From Portulaca oleracea (lineage: Eukaryota > Streptophyta > Magnoliopsida > Caryophyllales > Portulacaceae): a stretch of 64,000 nt of DNA. The notes under the pieces are model-generated. The model saw nothing but the letters and a program-made list of their open reading frames with translations. It searched no databases and was not told where the DNA came from. The stretch is taken from contig CM055886.1 in assembly GCA_029582165.1 (NCBI GenBank), positions 21,286,169-21,350,168 of the forward strand, written 5' to 3'. Each line of letters starts with the position of its first letter. The stretch's first letter is position 1. This document shows positions 22,401 to 33,397 of the stretch, piece by piece. The translations under genes and the position numbers were made by a program.

Positions 22401-23178
22401 TGATGCAAGTGTGTGTTTGATCGTGGAAGGAGGACGTACCCTCAGGCCTCAACCTCAGTTGATCAATGCACGGGCAATTAAAAGTGCAACAGAGGCCAAT
22501 AGCCTAACCAATTTCCAACGTAAATAGCAAATCAAAATAATAAGACAAATAATATCACACAAATAATTAACTAGCTAGGACTTATTATCATGTACAAATT
22601 AGTAGCTAGCCAGATGTATCGATGTTCTAATCTATACAAACTTGACACGCTTTTAGTGTTGTTGTTGCTTCTAGTATAATCAAAGTAGTAGGCAACATTT
22701 GAGTCTAGATCTTTGAACAATAATTCTTTGTCAATTTTCTAGCTGAATAATTGGATAACTCGGGATAAGTTGTATATATCCTTTTAGATTTATGACATTT
22801 ATAAATCCAATCATAACGTTTTTTAGTTAATATTTACCCACTCCGAGCTTTTGAACCAATGCCATTTAGCTATTTTTCAGTGAATATAGCAACTTTTTCG
22901 ATCAATATGTGAATTGTGATGAAATTTGCTTGCAAAAATGACGATAGTTTTAGCAAACAATTTTATCACACACCACATATTCACAAAAGAGTTAAATTTA
23001 CCAAAAAAATAGCTAAATCAAATGGTTCAAGGACTTAAGATGAGTACATATTAACTCAATATTGTCAGAGATGAATTTATAAACTTCACAAACTTGAAGG
23101 ATGCTATATGCAAATTTTCCAAATAAGCGACTACGTACGATTGAAACATACCTTTTGACAGATATTCAAGCAAGCCAT
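19471..23178 (-). CDS. NPF7.3: NRT1/PTR family transporter, NPF7.3 (NRT1.5)-like, complete, five exons
   Basis: This is a plasma-membrane proton-coupled nitrate/peptide transporter family protein; NPF7.3 members load nitrate, and reportedly potassium, into root xylem. Exons on the minus strand are 23152-23178, 22044-22188, 21703-21920, 21039-21601 and 19471-20338. All introns are GT-AG and the sum is 1821 bp (606 residues), normal for the family. The tiny first exon encodes MACLNICQK, like the start of known NPF7.3 proteins. Family marks include VNQGLATLAFFG, VSKWTGTVYLFSLVGAFLSD, GRYKTCAIFQ, ALGNGGYQPNIATFGADQFD, FFSYFYLALNLGSLFSNT, EVKCILRLLPIWLCTI, FTQMASLFVEQGAAM, PPASMSSFD, QVPQYMLVGASEVFMYVGQLEFF and GLKSFGSALCM. 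The classic proton-coupling ExxE[R/K] motif of transmembrane helix 1 is absent here (exon 3 reads ATLAFFGLG), as in the described NPF7.3. Intron 4 (20339-21038) carries a MITE. Confidence 0.93.
20692..20961. mobile_element. hAT-type MITE, 270 bp, in intron 4 of the NPF7.3-like gene
   Basis: The ends are TAGGGATGATAAAAAATT and, reversed, TAGGACTGTCAAAAATT. The flanks carry an 8 bp duplication with one mismatch, CTATATAT (20684-20691) and CTATACAT (20962-20969). Length and internal GTCCGA/CCCGAA phrases match the copy at 59609-59877. The TIR and 8 bp duplication fit hAT elements. Confidence 0.8.
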
Positions 23179-23900
23179 TGTTGTTGATAAAACAAGCAAA
23201 TCAACAATTTTATATGCTAATATGCAATGCAAATCAAGACAAGTTTGGAGGCGTAGAATGTGTTTTTTGGTGTATGTGAGAAAGAGAGAATTAGATGATA
23301 ACAATGCAGCTTGTTCTCCTTCACTTTCTCACTAATGGGAGAGTTTGCAAATGTGAGGATATGAAAGAGTGAGCAAAGTGAGGGGTATATATAGAAGAGA
23401 GGAGAGGAAAACGAGGGTTTAATTCAATGAACAATACAGAGGATGATCGAGGGTGGGTCCAAAAAGTATGCAAGTGATGTCAATAAAGTCAATATTTCAC
23501 GAGAAAATAGGAGAGAAAGAGATAAAATGTAACCAAAATAGTAATATTTGAAAGGAAACGTGGTTTGTTTGGATTTGGTTACTTGTAGCTTTAATTTAAG
23601 TCATTTTGCTGACTCATCTCCTGTGCACCTTTGAGGCAACTAAAGAGGGTGTCTTTAAGCTGTATTGATAATGACATCTAATGAGCGTATTTATTAGAGC
23701 CCCTAATACTAGAGCTCACAAATGAGGTTTAATTGAGAGGTTACTCGCTGTAAATCACTTGTTTTTTTTTCTCCATTATTTATTGAAAGCTCTAACCATA
23801 GTTGAAAGACTTCAAGGATATTCCAAACAGTACGACAAATACACCATCTAATCTTTTGTATTGCTCTCCACCTTATATAATGAATTAAGAAAAAAGGATA
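23179..23900 (-). promoter_or_regulatory. Promoter and 5' UTR of the NPF7.3-like gene
   Basis: On the minus strand CTATATATACCCC at 23383-23395 is a good TATA box about 210 bases before the ATG at 23178. The sequence between is rich in CTCTC/TTCTC on the coding strand, typical of a plant 5' UTR. Further upstream I see no gene, only AT-rich sequence up to the inverted-repeat element at 23901. Confidence 0.55.
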
Positions 23901-24046
23901 TTGGATGACAAAATACCGACCTTTGAGGGTAGTGGATTGTAATATATCAACATTTATTATTGGACAACAATATTTCTGACCTTTATAGTTAGATGAGATT
24001 ATTATACCAATAGTGACTGAGGGGGTGGTGATGAGTTAGTTGGTCT

Positions 24047-25069
24047 TGTCAGAACCCCTCAAGGACGTTGATAGACTCAGGCTCAAGGACCTTGGCACTG
24101 GATCAGTTTTGAATGAAAGTCAAAATTCGAATATCCAGAAAAGATATAATGCGCAAGGAAAGAACAAGGAAAGAAATCTCAAGAAGACATAAGGACCTCC
24201 ACCCAAGGCTTCATAAGGACGTTCACCCAAAGCATCATAAGGTCGTTCACCCCAGACGAGAAGCTTCGTCGTGAAAGATAAAAAGAGCAAAGAAACAGGG
24301 AAGCTATTTCTAGAAACTGAGTCATCTGATTCTCTTTGTCCATTCTCTAACCAGACTAATTCGATTGTTCTATGTGCATTGCAGGAAACAATCGAGCAAG
24401 AGTTTGAAAAGAAAAACAAGATCTTTGAATCCGAAAATCTCACACAAAATGAAGCAAATCTGGAAGCACGAAGAAAGGAAGGAATCTGATCTCAAATCAA
24501 ATCTCCAACGTCTCCAACGTCTCCATTCTATTCAAGTAAACAAGCCTATAAATTGAAGACATGGGATTCGAATTAAAGCAACGATTCCACGGAAGTAATC
24601 GGGTGTTCAAAACAGAGAATTGGGTTCTGTGTTTTGATTGTGTTCTTCGAGTTGAAAGAAGAACGATTGTGTGAGAAATTTGTGTTTGAGTGAATTCAAT
24701 TCTTAAGGGACTTAGAATTGATTTGTGTTTGTGTAATCGATTCCCAGACGGACTTGGGATTGATTCGTGTTTACACCAAAGATTGATTTTGGTGGGTGTT
24801 TCATTTCTCCAGAACATATTCGAAGTGCCTGTTGTCATGCACTTCTTCTCTCTTGTAAACCCTAAGGACGTTTACCTTGGGTTGTTCAAAATAGCATTCT
24901 GTTTTGTCATAATAAAGGAAGTTATTCAGTTCACATTCATTGTCCTTTATTATAGTTCTGTTCTTGTGTTATCTTATTTGAATCTTATTAAGAGCCTAAC
25001 GTCCTTTACCAGTGAATCTATTTTGTAGAAAGTTTAATAACCCTATTCACCCCCCCTAGGGTTCTTTCA
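24047..25069 (+). repeat. 5' LTR of the SIRE-like element
   Basis: This is 1023 bp and nearly identical to 27092-28121. It contains several AAGGAC words: CAAGGACCTTGG, ATAAGGACCTCC, ATAAGGACGTTC and CTAAGGACGTTT. Transcription should start within it; no strong TATA box stands out. Confidence 0.93.
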
Positions 25070-25071
25070 AG

Positions 25072-25083
25072 TGGTATCAGAGC
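25072..25083 (+). other. tRNA-iMet primer binding site of the SIRE-like element
   Basis: TGGTATCAGAGC, an exact initiator tRNA-Met match, starts two bases after the 5' LTR. Confidence 0.92.
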
Positions 25084-25117
25084 TTGGTCCACTAAAGATT
25101 CAGAGACTGACCGCTCT

Positions 25118-26841
25118 GTGGTAAAGATCATGGCTGGGATCGAAGATGGTGATATAGGGCAAGGACGTTGCTTAAACAATCCTCCTTTATTCAGAGGATC
25201 AAACTTTGCACACTGGAAGAAGCGTATGAGGACATTCATCATGGATCAAGACTATGACCTTTGGGACAGAATTGAGAATGGAGACTTTGTCCCCATGATC
25301 ACTGATAGAGAAATCACGAAACCCAAAGATAGATCCAAGTATTCTGCCAGAGAAGCAGAAAAGGCGGATAAAAATGTTAAAGCATTACATATCCTTTACT
25401 GTGGACTTGATTCAAATGAGTTTGAATTTATCTCTGGTTGTGATACAGCTAAACAGATGTGGGATACCTTAGTGACCACATATGAAGGAACGAGCCAAGT
25501 TCAAAGAATAAGGCGTGACAATTATGTCAAGAACTATGAATCCTTCAAAATGAAGAATGGAGAATCCGTCAAGGACATGTACAAACGATTCACTGTCATA
25601 GTCAATAATCTCAAGTCCTTGGGGAAAACCTACTCCAATGAAGAAAAAGTTCACAAGGTCCTCAGATGTCTTACAAAAAAGAAATGGGAATCAAAGGTCA
25701 CTACAATAGAGGAAGTTCACAATGTGGAAACTCTCCAATTAGATGACCTCATTGGAAAGCTTCTTGCTCACGAAATGCGTCTCCAGGAAGAGGAAAATGA
25801 AAAGGAAGACGTAGCCCATAAGGACATCTATGGTCCTAAAGACAATGATAAGAACCAGATCTTGGCGTTGATGGCTAAGGATCTCAAGAAATCATGCAAG
25901 AAAAGTCATACCTCTAGAGGACCTTCATCCAAACGAATCAACCAAAGAGGTAATGACTCATCAAATAATAGAACTAACTCACTCTCTTGTTTTTTTTTTG
26001 TGGTGACCCAGATCACTTGATCAAGGACTGTCCCTACCACAGAAAGAACAAAGAAAAGAGAAATCACATGGCCTTGATGGCCACTTGGAGTGATGATGAG
26101 GAAATTACTAGTCATTGCATCATGAGAAAAGACACCAACGACACAGAGGAAGTTGGTACAGTAAATGATGACTATCCAGACAGTGACAAGGATGAATCAA
26201 GGGAGGTAACATTTGATGATCTCCTCACTTATCCTCAAAAGTACTTGGGAAAATGCCTTTTAAAGTTTGCAGGACGGGAGACCAAGCATTTAAATAAGAT
26301 TAGGTCACTAAAAGAAACCAACAAAGGCATGAAAGAGTCCAATGAGAAATTGGAGAGATTATGTGAAGGGCTTACCTCCAGGGTCGACATTCTCAAAGCT
26401 GAAATACTAGACCTCAAGGCCAACCTTGATGATTGTCATAAGTCTCTGGCTGAGGCAACCAAGCAACAAGAAAACCTTGGAAAATGGCATAAAAGTTCAT
26501 CCACTGTTAAGGAGCGAAACTGTCATCAAGGACATTCTGTCTCGCAAGGACAAGCTATCAGAACCAGACACCAAGGACAACACAAGGACCTTAATGAGCA
26601 GTACCAAGGCCACAGATTTCACTCATGGCACCAAGAACGACACAACTATCTTGGGACAAGATATCAAGGTCATTCATCTCTTCCCAAAAGCAAATATGGT
26701 AAATCTCATTACTTCAACCATTATCGTTCTGAAGTTGTACAAGTTTGGGTTCCAAAAGGAACAAGACCTCCTAACATGGTTGTTATTAGTAGTCAAGAAC
26801 CTAAATTTAATGTCAATTATGGCTTGAGGAAGGGTGTCTAA
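25118..26841 (+). pseudogene. Copia gag (SIRE-type) with a poly(T) frameshift at the zinc knuckle
   Basis: The first part, 25118-26020, is a Copia gag with PPLFRGSNFAHWKKRMR, YDLWDRIENGDFVP, AKQMWDTL and NGESVKDMYKRF; the likely start is the Met in MAGIEDGD at 25130. At 25990-25999 a run of ten T shifts the frame exactly inside the zinc knuckle. The second part (25990-26841) continues CGDPDHLIKDC, completing CX2CX4HX4C, then a coiled-coil-like region (LKETNKGMKE, LKAEILDLKANLDD) and RSEVVQVWVPKGTRPPN, the stretch usually just before protease. A change of two T would restore the knuckle. With the shift, full-length gag needs slippage; otherwise it ends soon after residue 290. Confidence 0.85.
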
Positions 26842-27091
26842 TGTTTTTGCGATATTTTCAGCATCCAGGAGAGTGGATGCTTAAGGGAGCTTGGAGCACA
26901 CAAGGACATTACTTACATCAACAATAAGAACCCCTCAAGGACCTTGTCAGACCTATGATCAAGGACCTTGACAAATGATTATTGGAGATGGTTACAATAT
27001 TAAGGGAGAGCTCTCTTGACTTTTTGATAAAAGTCAAAAAGGGGGAGAAATGCTGTAAATGAATTTTGCCTTTCATCAAAAAGGGGGAGAT
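26842..27091 (+). other. Non-coding remnant and polypurine tract of the SIRE-like element
   Basis: The block between gag and the 3' LTR has no open frame. It contains AAAAAGGGGGAGA twice, at about 27038 and directly before the LTR at 27079-27090. The second is the functional polypurine tract by position. Confidence 0.75.
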
Positions 27092-28121
27092 TGTCAGAAC
27101 CCCTCAAGGACATTGATAGACTCAGGCTCAAGGACCTTGGCACTGGATCAGTTTTGAATGAAAGTCAAAATTCGAATATCCAGAAAAGATATAATGCGCA
27201 AGGAAAGAACAAGGAAAGAAATCTCAAGAAGACATAAGGACCTTCACCCAAGGCTTCATAAGGACGTTCACCCAAAGCATCATAAGGTCGTTCACCCCAG
27301 ACGAGAAGCTTCGTCGTGAAAGATAAAAAAAGAAAAGAAACAGGGAAGCTATTTCTGGAAACTGAGTCATCTTATTCTCTTTGTCCATTCTCTAACCAGA
27401 CTAATTCGATTGTTCTATGTGCATTGCAGGAAACAATCGAGCAAGAGTTTGAAAAGAAAAACAAGATCTTTGAATCCGAAAATCTCACACAAAATGAAGC
27501 AAATCTGGAAGCACGAAGAAAGGAAGGAATCTGATCTCAAATCAAATCTCCAACGTCTCCAACGTCTCCATTCTATTCAAGTAAACAAGCCTATAAATTG
27601 AAGACATGGGATTCGAATTAAAGCAACGATTCCACGGAAGTAATCGGGTGTTCAAAACAGAGAATTGGGTTCTGTGTTTTGATTGTGTTCTTCGAGTTGA
27701 AAGAAGAACGATTGTGTGAGAAATTTGTGTTTGAGTGAATTCAATTCTTAAGGGACTTAGAATTGATTTGTGTTTGTGTAATCGATTCCCAGACGGACTT
27801 GGGATTGATTCGTGTTTACACCAAAGATTGATTTTGGTGGGTGTTTCATTTCTCCAGAACATATTCGAAGTGCCTGTTGTCATGCACTTCTTCTCTCTTG
27901 TAAACCCTAAGGACGTTTACCTTGGGTTGTTCAAAATAGCATTCTGTTTTGACATAATAAAGGAAGTTATTCAGTTCACATTCATTGTCCTTTATTATAG
28001 TTATGTTCTTGTGTTATCTTATTTGAATCTTATTAAGAGCCTAACGTCCTTTACCAGTGAATCTATTTTGCAGAAAGTTTAATAACCCTATTCACCCCCC
28101 CCCCCCTCTAGGGTTCTTTCA
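27092..28121 (+). repeat. 3' LTR of the SIRE-like element
   Basis: This is 1030 bp and pairs with 24047-25069. Its C tract near 28096 is longer than in the 5' LTR. Target duplication GGTCT follows at 28122-28126. Confidence 0.93.
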
Positions 28122-28563
28122 GGTCTCTATTCTAACGTGACACATTGAGGGAAAATAACTGGCCCTTGCCCAGTAACCCTGTTAACTCCTCCATTTTTCT
28201 CACTAACCCACGTTAAAAAAAAAAAATCAGTCCTAACACAGTGACTAAGGGGGTGATGAACCGATCTTCTTACTGACATGACACACAACTAACCAATGTC
28301 TTGTAATATGGGTTAGTGAGAAAAACGGAGTAGTCTTAGCTGCATTTACATGTGTGGCCAACAACCATTTTAAGTGTGGCTGAACACTTCTTTTCTTGTA
28401 GTGTTGCCAGCCAAATCAGCATGGAGAGCGGTTCACCATCCCTTTAGTTATTGTTGGTATAATAATGTCACTTACATATAAAGGTTAGGGATATTGTTGT
28501 TCAATAATAAAAATTGATATATTACAATCCAACACCCCTAAAAATCGATATATTATCATCCAA

Positions 28564-28826
28564 ACACCCAAAAAAACGACTATACAGATAAAGAGCGGAT
28601 GAAAATCAAACCAGATACCCACATCCACTAGATTAGATAGCTACAATACTTAGCTATAGTGATCCAAGGAATTGATTGTTAACTATAATGTACTACATGT
28701 TAGAGCAGTGGCGGAATTAGGGGTGATGAAAGGGGCCACGACGAATTCTATCATGAACAAAACTTAGGTCTTGCTCTTTTATATGGTGAGGTAGATGGTA
28801 GGTGAGATAAATGATATAAAATAAAA
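28564..28826. other. Short AT-rich spacer
   Basis: It holds the phrase GCAGTGGCGGAATTAGGGG near 28704, common at edges of plant repeats. No gene is seen. Confidence 0.4.
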
Positions 28827-28842
28827 CTAGTATCGTATATCC

Positions 28843-28855
28843 CGTGCGATGCACG
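28843..28855 (-). other. Helitron 3' terminal hairpin
   Basis: CGTGC-GAT-GCACG gives a perfect 5 bp stem with a 3-base loop, sitting 12 bases inside the CTAG terminus. Confidence 0.7.
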
Positions 28856-29555
28856 CGAAATTTTTCAATATTTATATTTATTTTTTTTTGGAGGAATTTT
28901 ATAACAATTATCAATTAAAATAATAATTAAAAATTAATAAAAACAATCATACAACAATCATACTATCATTATTTTTATAATTTTTTCGGATAAATTGTCT
29001 TCAAAATTAATTTACATAATATAGTAGTAAAAGATACTAAAATCTATATTTATTTTTAATATTGTCTTAATTACATATAATAAATAATAATAATTTTTAT
29101 TATTTAATTTAAATAAATGCAAGCAACTTTATAATTCTCTTTAAATCTTTCTCAATAACATTCAAAAAATATTAATTTTAAACATCGGAATAAATGATTA
29201 AAATAATAGAAACTATGTATACACATTATAAATATAGTTTTGTTGGAAACTTATTTTGCATAAATAAATATAAATTTATTATAAAAATAATTAAAATAAA
29301 AATGTTTTAGAGAAGTTATAAATCATTATACCATTTAGTAGTAAAAACTAATAATTGTAGATTTTAAAGTAATGATTAATTCTAAATTTAAGCATATATC
29401 AACAATCATAATATCAATAAAAACAAAGTTGCATTACTTTTTTTTTCTATAACAAAGAGAGTTTAATTTACATTTTTTTATCGCAATGTTAGTATTTTTT
29501 ATCTTTTTAAGTTATTAAAGAAAACATACAATATAAATATAAGTTTTTATGAGAG

Positions 29556-30579
29556 TGGAGTGGTGGCGCGGTGGGGATACTGATGATTTTAGCTTGAGTC
29601 GGAACTTTGATGCAACAATCGAACAAAACTTAAACAATAAAGGAAGGATATGACCTTGTGGCTAGGTAATCCACAACCCAAAGGCCTAACACTCCACAAT
29701 GATTATCCAAGGTAATCCACTAAATAATCACAAGGAATGACTTGCTAACACCACCATCCACAAATGGAATAGGTAAGAACAAGATTTTTGAGAGAGAACA
29801 AGGGATAAACCCTAACAATGCTTAAGCATTACATTCATATTCAGCAAAAACTTTTTAACAATGCCAAGGGAGGGGGTATATATAGGAATGGGGGGGGAAA
29901 ACAAAACGCATCGTTTTGCCTCAAAATCACGCGTAAAACAGTTTCGTCAAGGGCATTACGGCTGTCGTCACGGGTGTGACGACCTGGGCGAGCAGGGTCA
30001 CGGGCGTGACCATTGGTTGTCACGGGCGTGACGGAGCTTCCGGAACAAAAAATGAAACTGCCGTGAGTTGTCACAGGCGTGACGCCTGTTGGTCACGGGC
30101 GTAACGATATGGGCAGTTTTCTGCCGATTTCAAACGCGCATAACTTCTTCATCCGGACTCCGTTTTAGGCCCGTAACATATCTATGGAAATCTCTCGATG
30201 TGTAATTTAAGCTCCCAAAATTTGAGACCCATCGAAGGTATATTGAAGGAGTTATGATCCAAAAGGTGAAGGCGAGTCCACTCCGACAACCCACGTTAAC
30301 CCGTTTGTGTTTATTCTTGCCGAAGGACTTCGAACCCTTTTAAAGGCTCGAAGTAGGTCCCATGAGGACCCGTAGCTCCACTCCCATGGTCCGGGGTCCC
30401 ACTTGAAGTGGATACCACCCCCAACGATGACCCGAATATGCTTCCAAGGTCCCGGGTCCACCTTGAAATGGATCCCACCCCCGACCTAGAAGTCGTTTTG
30501 CTTGTTTTTCAGAGGAAGGGTGCGGGAAGCCTTGGTGCCCATGAAAAGTGAGACTCGAGCCTCATCCCGATACGTTGCA
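29556..30579 (-). repeat. Solo LTR related to the 46479-50762 element, inside the Helitron
   Basis: It is 1024 bp, begins TGGAGTGGTGG and ends TACGTTGCA, with perfect duplication GAGAG at 29551-29555 and 30580-30584. It shares long similarity with the LTRs at 46479 and 49729, for example AATGACTTGCTAACACCACC. No internal region or second LTR is present, so it arose by LTR-LTR recombination. Orientation is inferred from that similarity. Confidence 0.9.
29967..30105. repeat. Cluster of five short palindromes in the solo LTR
   Basis: Units lie at 29967-29980, 29996-30011, 30019-30032, 30070-30083 and 30092-30105. They are variants of GTCACGGGCGTGAC: a GTCAC/GTGAC arm pair around a GGGC or GGGT core. 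Confidence 0.85.
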
Positions 30580-31382
30580 GAGAGTTTTACACTTTAATAT
30601 CTCTTATATTTTATTTTCATCTAATTTTTATATTGGGGGATTGATATATTTATAATTATAATTTTGGTGGAAGAAAGATTAACTCATGAATACTTTTTTT
30701 ATAAAAAGCTTATGAATATTATTTTAATTGTATATTAATTATATTTTAGTTTTTTTGTTGTATTATTAGTTTTGTATAATTAAATTAGGAGAATAAATCA
30801 AGAATCTTAGGGTCTATTTTTTTATGAACTTACAATTTATGTATTTGACGATGATCATATTTGTAATTTATTCACAATTTTCCTAATAAGAAATAATATT
30901 TTACTTGTTGTAAATGACCATAATGATCTCAAATTCTCAATCTTTTGTCTCATACATTGAAACAAATTTCGATAGTTTGTAATTTGTTGTTCATTTTAAT
31001 TTTATATGATGCCTAGCTATATCACTTATGTAATTAATAATTTACATTTTATCATAATATTAGTTGCAATTTTATTTTCTTATTACAATTATTAAAGAAA
31101 ACATAGAACAATAATATACATTTTACATAATGAGAATAGTAGATACTATTATCTGTGTCTTGTAAATTGTAGAAAAATTTTGAGAAGCTAAGTGATTTAC
31201 ATAATGAGAATAGTAGAATATGTGTAAATGGTAGTAATTAGGTTTTACCATATAATATTTGAATGAATACATGCAAGATTGTGTGTGTGATATATGTTGC
31301 TATTTATATTTATAATTAGGTTTGGAATTTGAAAAATTAAGCCTTTTATTTTAATTTTTTGTAATTGATTATTCAATCGAGT

Positions 31383-31387
<5 letters not shown>

Positions 31388-31426
<39 letters not shown>

Positions 31427-31436
31427 TAATAATAAT
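31388..31436 (+). repeat. (TAA)n microsatellite
   Basis: About 14 TAA/AAT units with one interruption, followed by GAT repeats. Confidence 0.9.
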
Positions 31437-31940
31437 GATATCATGATTATGATGATGATAATTATCAATTTAACAAATTTTAATCTACAGGTGTGTAGAG
31501 TTTGAAGTGGTTGATCACATGGACGCCATTCAATAGGAATAACAGTGAGAATTTACATTATTGTTTGGGGGAATATTGGTTTTAATAATAATAGACTATA
31601 AGTTATGACTTATGGGTTATCTTTGTAACCTTTAGTGATTGAATTGTAATATTAATGGGTATTTCTCTTTTTAATATTAATTTTGGACCTATCATACAAT
31701 CAGTTTTGAGTTGTTTTTAAACTGTAATCGTCAGTGGATAGTTATTTCTTTTTTTTTAGTTAAATGTGATTATGTGCTATTGAGTATTGAGTAATACTTG
31801 AGGGGAAAGGTGAATAGTTGATTTAATGTAATTAAGAATTTTATAAAATAAATGAGTTTTTTCATAAGCGTGCCACATGTCATGCCACATGTCAATTGTA
31901 GATTACTTCTATTTTGTTTTAATATATGTAATAGAATAGA

Positions 31941-32941
31941 TAAGTGGGATATGATAAATTAGATAGAGTTTAAAAAGATATGTCACATCAATTACATTAT
32001 TTAATTATATAAAATTTTAAATATATAGTTTATCATTTTTGATAAGGTATTGTACTTACGACAAATTACATTAATCATATCATTTATTAAAGATATGAAA
32101 TTATGAATTTTTAAATATATATTGTATATATGTAAAGTAGGTGAGATGAAACAAAGTGATGTGAGAAAAACAAGATAAAGTGGGATAGATGAGATACTTT
32201 TATCCTAAACCCTAAACACAAAAAAAAAAAAAAAAAATTATCTTATTTCATTGCACAACATTTATTCTTATGAAGTATAAATTGTTGATTGCTAGCTCCT
32301 TTAGTCTGTGGTTCAAATCTTTCTATTAGCAACTTCCTTTTTATTTTCACTACTCTTGTTTTTTTTAAAAAAGATCTTTTTTCCTTTTCACTCACTAATA
32401 TTAATTCATTTCATTTTATAAGTCTATATTTTACTTTGATTAAATTATTTAGATGCAAAGTTAAATAAGAACAAATCTTTTAACCAAAATATATAAGAAT
32501 TTCTGACAATAGATTTAAAAGTCTTAAATAATTATCGGAGCATATTTCATATGTGATTAATTAATAAAAATGGAAACTTAAGAGCCTTTCAATAAATTTT
32601 TTTAAAGCAAAATTCTAACTTAAATATTAATCATTTATAGTGTATAAAAAGCTCAGATTTGCTTTATAAATCGACATACTAACTACTATTAGTGTTCGGA
32701 CAAACTTTTCTGGTTTCATCACTAATGTTGAGCTTACTGTAGAAATGCGATTGTAGAGTTAGGTACGTGCAGTGAAAGGCGAGGCCTTGCTAAGAGTTGC
32801 TCAGAAAACATAAAGCCATGCAAACCCATCAAAGAAAAAATGTCTTATTCTGTTAGTGATACGTAAATTGATTGCTATTCCTAAAAAGTAGGGTGTAAAG
32901 AATCACAGTAATTCAACTTGTAAATGAACTCGATGATATTA

Positions 32942-32984
<43 letters not shown>

Positions 32985-33173
32985 AATAAAGAAATTACGA
33001 ACGTATCTTACAAAGAATATTTAATTGGAAGAGAATAAAATCAGATCTTAAAGAAGAAAGGAAAATGTAGCCACCTAATGCATGACTGCATGTGGCACGA
33101 ACTCAATTTTGTCCCCCCTTAGCAGGAAGGAACCAGGAAGCATCACTGAATCAAACGTAAGTATAATTAGATA
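31941..33173. other. AT-rich intergenic sequence
   Basis: No gene is seen. It contains an A18 run near 32219 and a (TAA)n microsatellite at 32940-32990. Confidence 0.5.
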
Positions 33174-33397
33174 CTCCTCCCATCGCCAAATTGTGAAAAT
33201 ATTTGATCATAAAATTTTCAATATGTATAATAATTTATTATTTAAAATGTTTATTATTAGACTCATAATAAAAATATTATTTTAAAAGTATAATGTTGCA
33301 ATTGTTAATAAATATGATATAAGAATCTATCAATCAAATAGTGATATTGGAGACTCTCACAGTCAACTAAGAGATAATTAATATAAGACAAAGGAAG
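33174..33397. mobile_element. Stowaway-like MITE
   Basis: The left end reads CTCCTCCCATCGCC and the right end, reversed, CTTCCTTTGTC. Both are close to the Stowaway CTCCCTCCGTCCC terminus. TA flanks at 33172-33173 and 33398-33399 fit a Tc1/mariner duplication. The interior word AAAGTATAATGTTGCAATTG recurs in the copies at 45166 and 46218. Confidence 0.7.

Larger units (their letters stand above)
24047..28121 (+). mobile_element. Young gag-only SIRE-like Copia element
   Basis: LTRs 24047-25069 and 27092-28121 start TGTCAGAACCCC and end GGGTTCTTTCA, with perfect target duplication GGTCT at 24042-24046 and 28122-28126. The order is 5' LTR, tRNA-iMet primer site, gag, non-coding remnant, polypurine tract, 3' LTR. 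By eye the LTRs differ at about nine positions in 1 kb plus a C-tract length change. Protease, integrase and reverse transcriptase are missing. The gag type and the AAAAAGGGGGAGATTG end suggest the SIRE/Maximus lineage. Confidence 0.92.
23901..28563. mobile_element. Inverted-repeat DNA element (~0.6 kb) split by a Copia insertion
   Basis: The left arm at 23901-24018 and the right arm at 28449-28563 are imperfect inverted repeats of about 115 bp. Both read TTGGATGA at the outer edge, share GGATTGTAATATATCAA, and continue into ACAACAATAT and TATTATACCAA. Removing the Copia element at 24047-28126 leaves about 580 bp. It also holds CACTACAAGAAAAG on the minus strand at 28392-28405, a CACTA-like terminal word. 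The superfamily is uncertain and no target duplication was found. Confidence 0.65.
28827..31940 (-). mobile_element. Probable non-autonomous Helitron, containing a solo LTR
   Basis: On the minus strand the left edge ends with the hairpin CGTGCATCGCACG (28843-28855), a 12-base spacer and CTAG at 28827-28830, followed by host T. This is the Helitron 3' end pattern. The right edge on the minus strand begins TCTATTCTATTACATATATT at 31940, preceded by host A, close to the plant Helitron 5' consensus TCTMTAYTA. The interior is AT-rich with no helicase. Without the LTR insertion it is about 2.1 kb. Confidence 0.65.

Noticed and set aside
24120..24838. Duplicated frames of 63-113 codons at 24120-24838 and 27316-27883
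   Set aside because: They are LTR sequence present in both LTRs, with no protein motif.
25072..25083. tRNA-like sequence TGGTATCAGAGC at several places
   Set aside because: Each is a retrotransposon primer binding site beside an LTR, not a tRNA gene.
28392..28405. CACTA transposon end
   Set aside because: Only one 14-base word is present, inside another inverted-repeat element, with no partner end.
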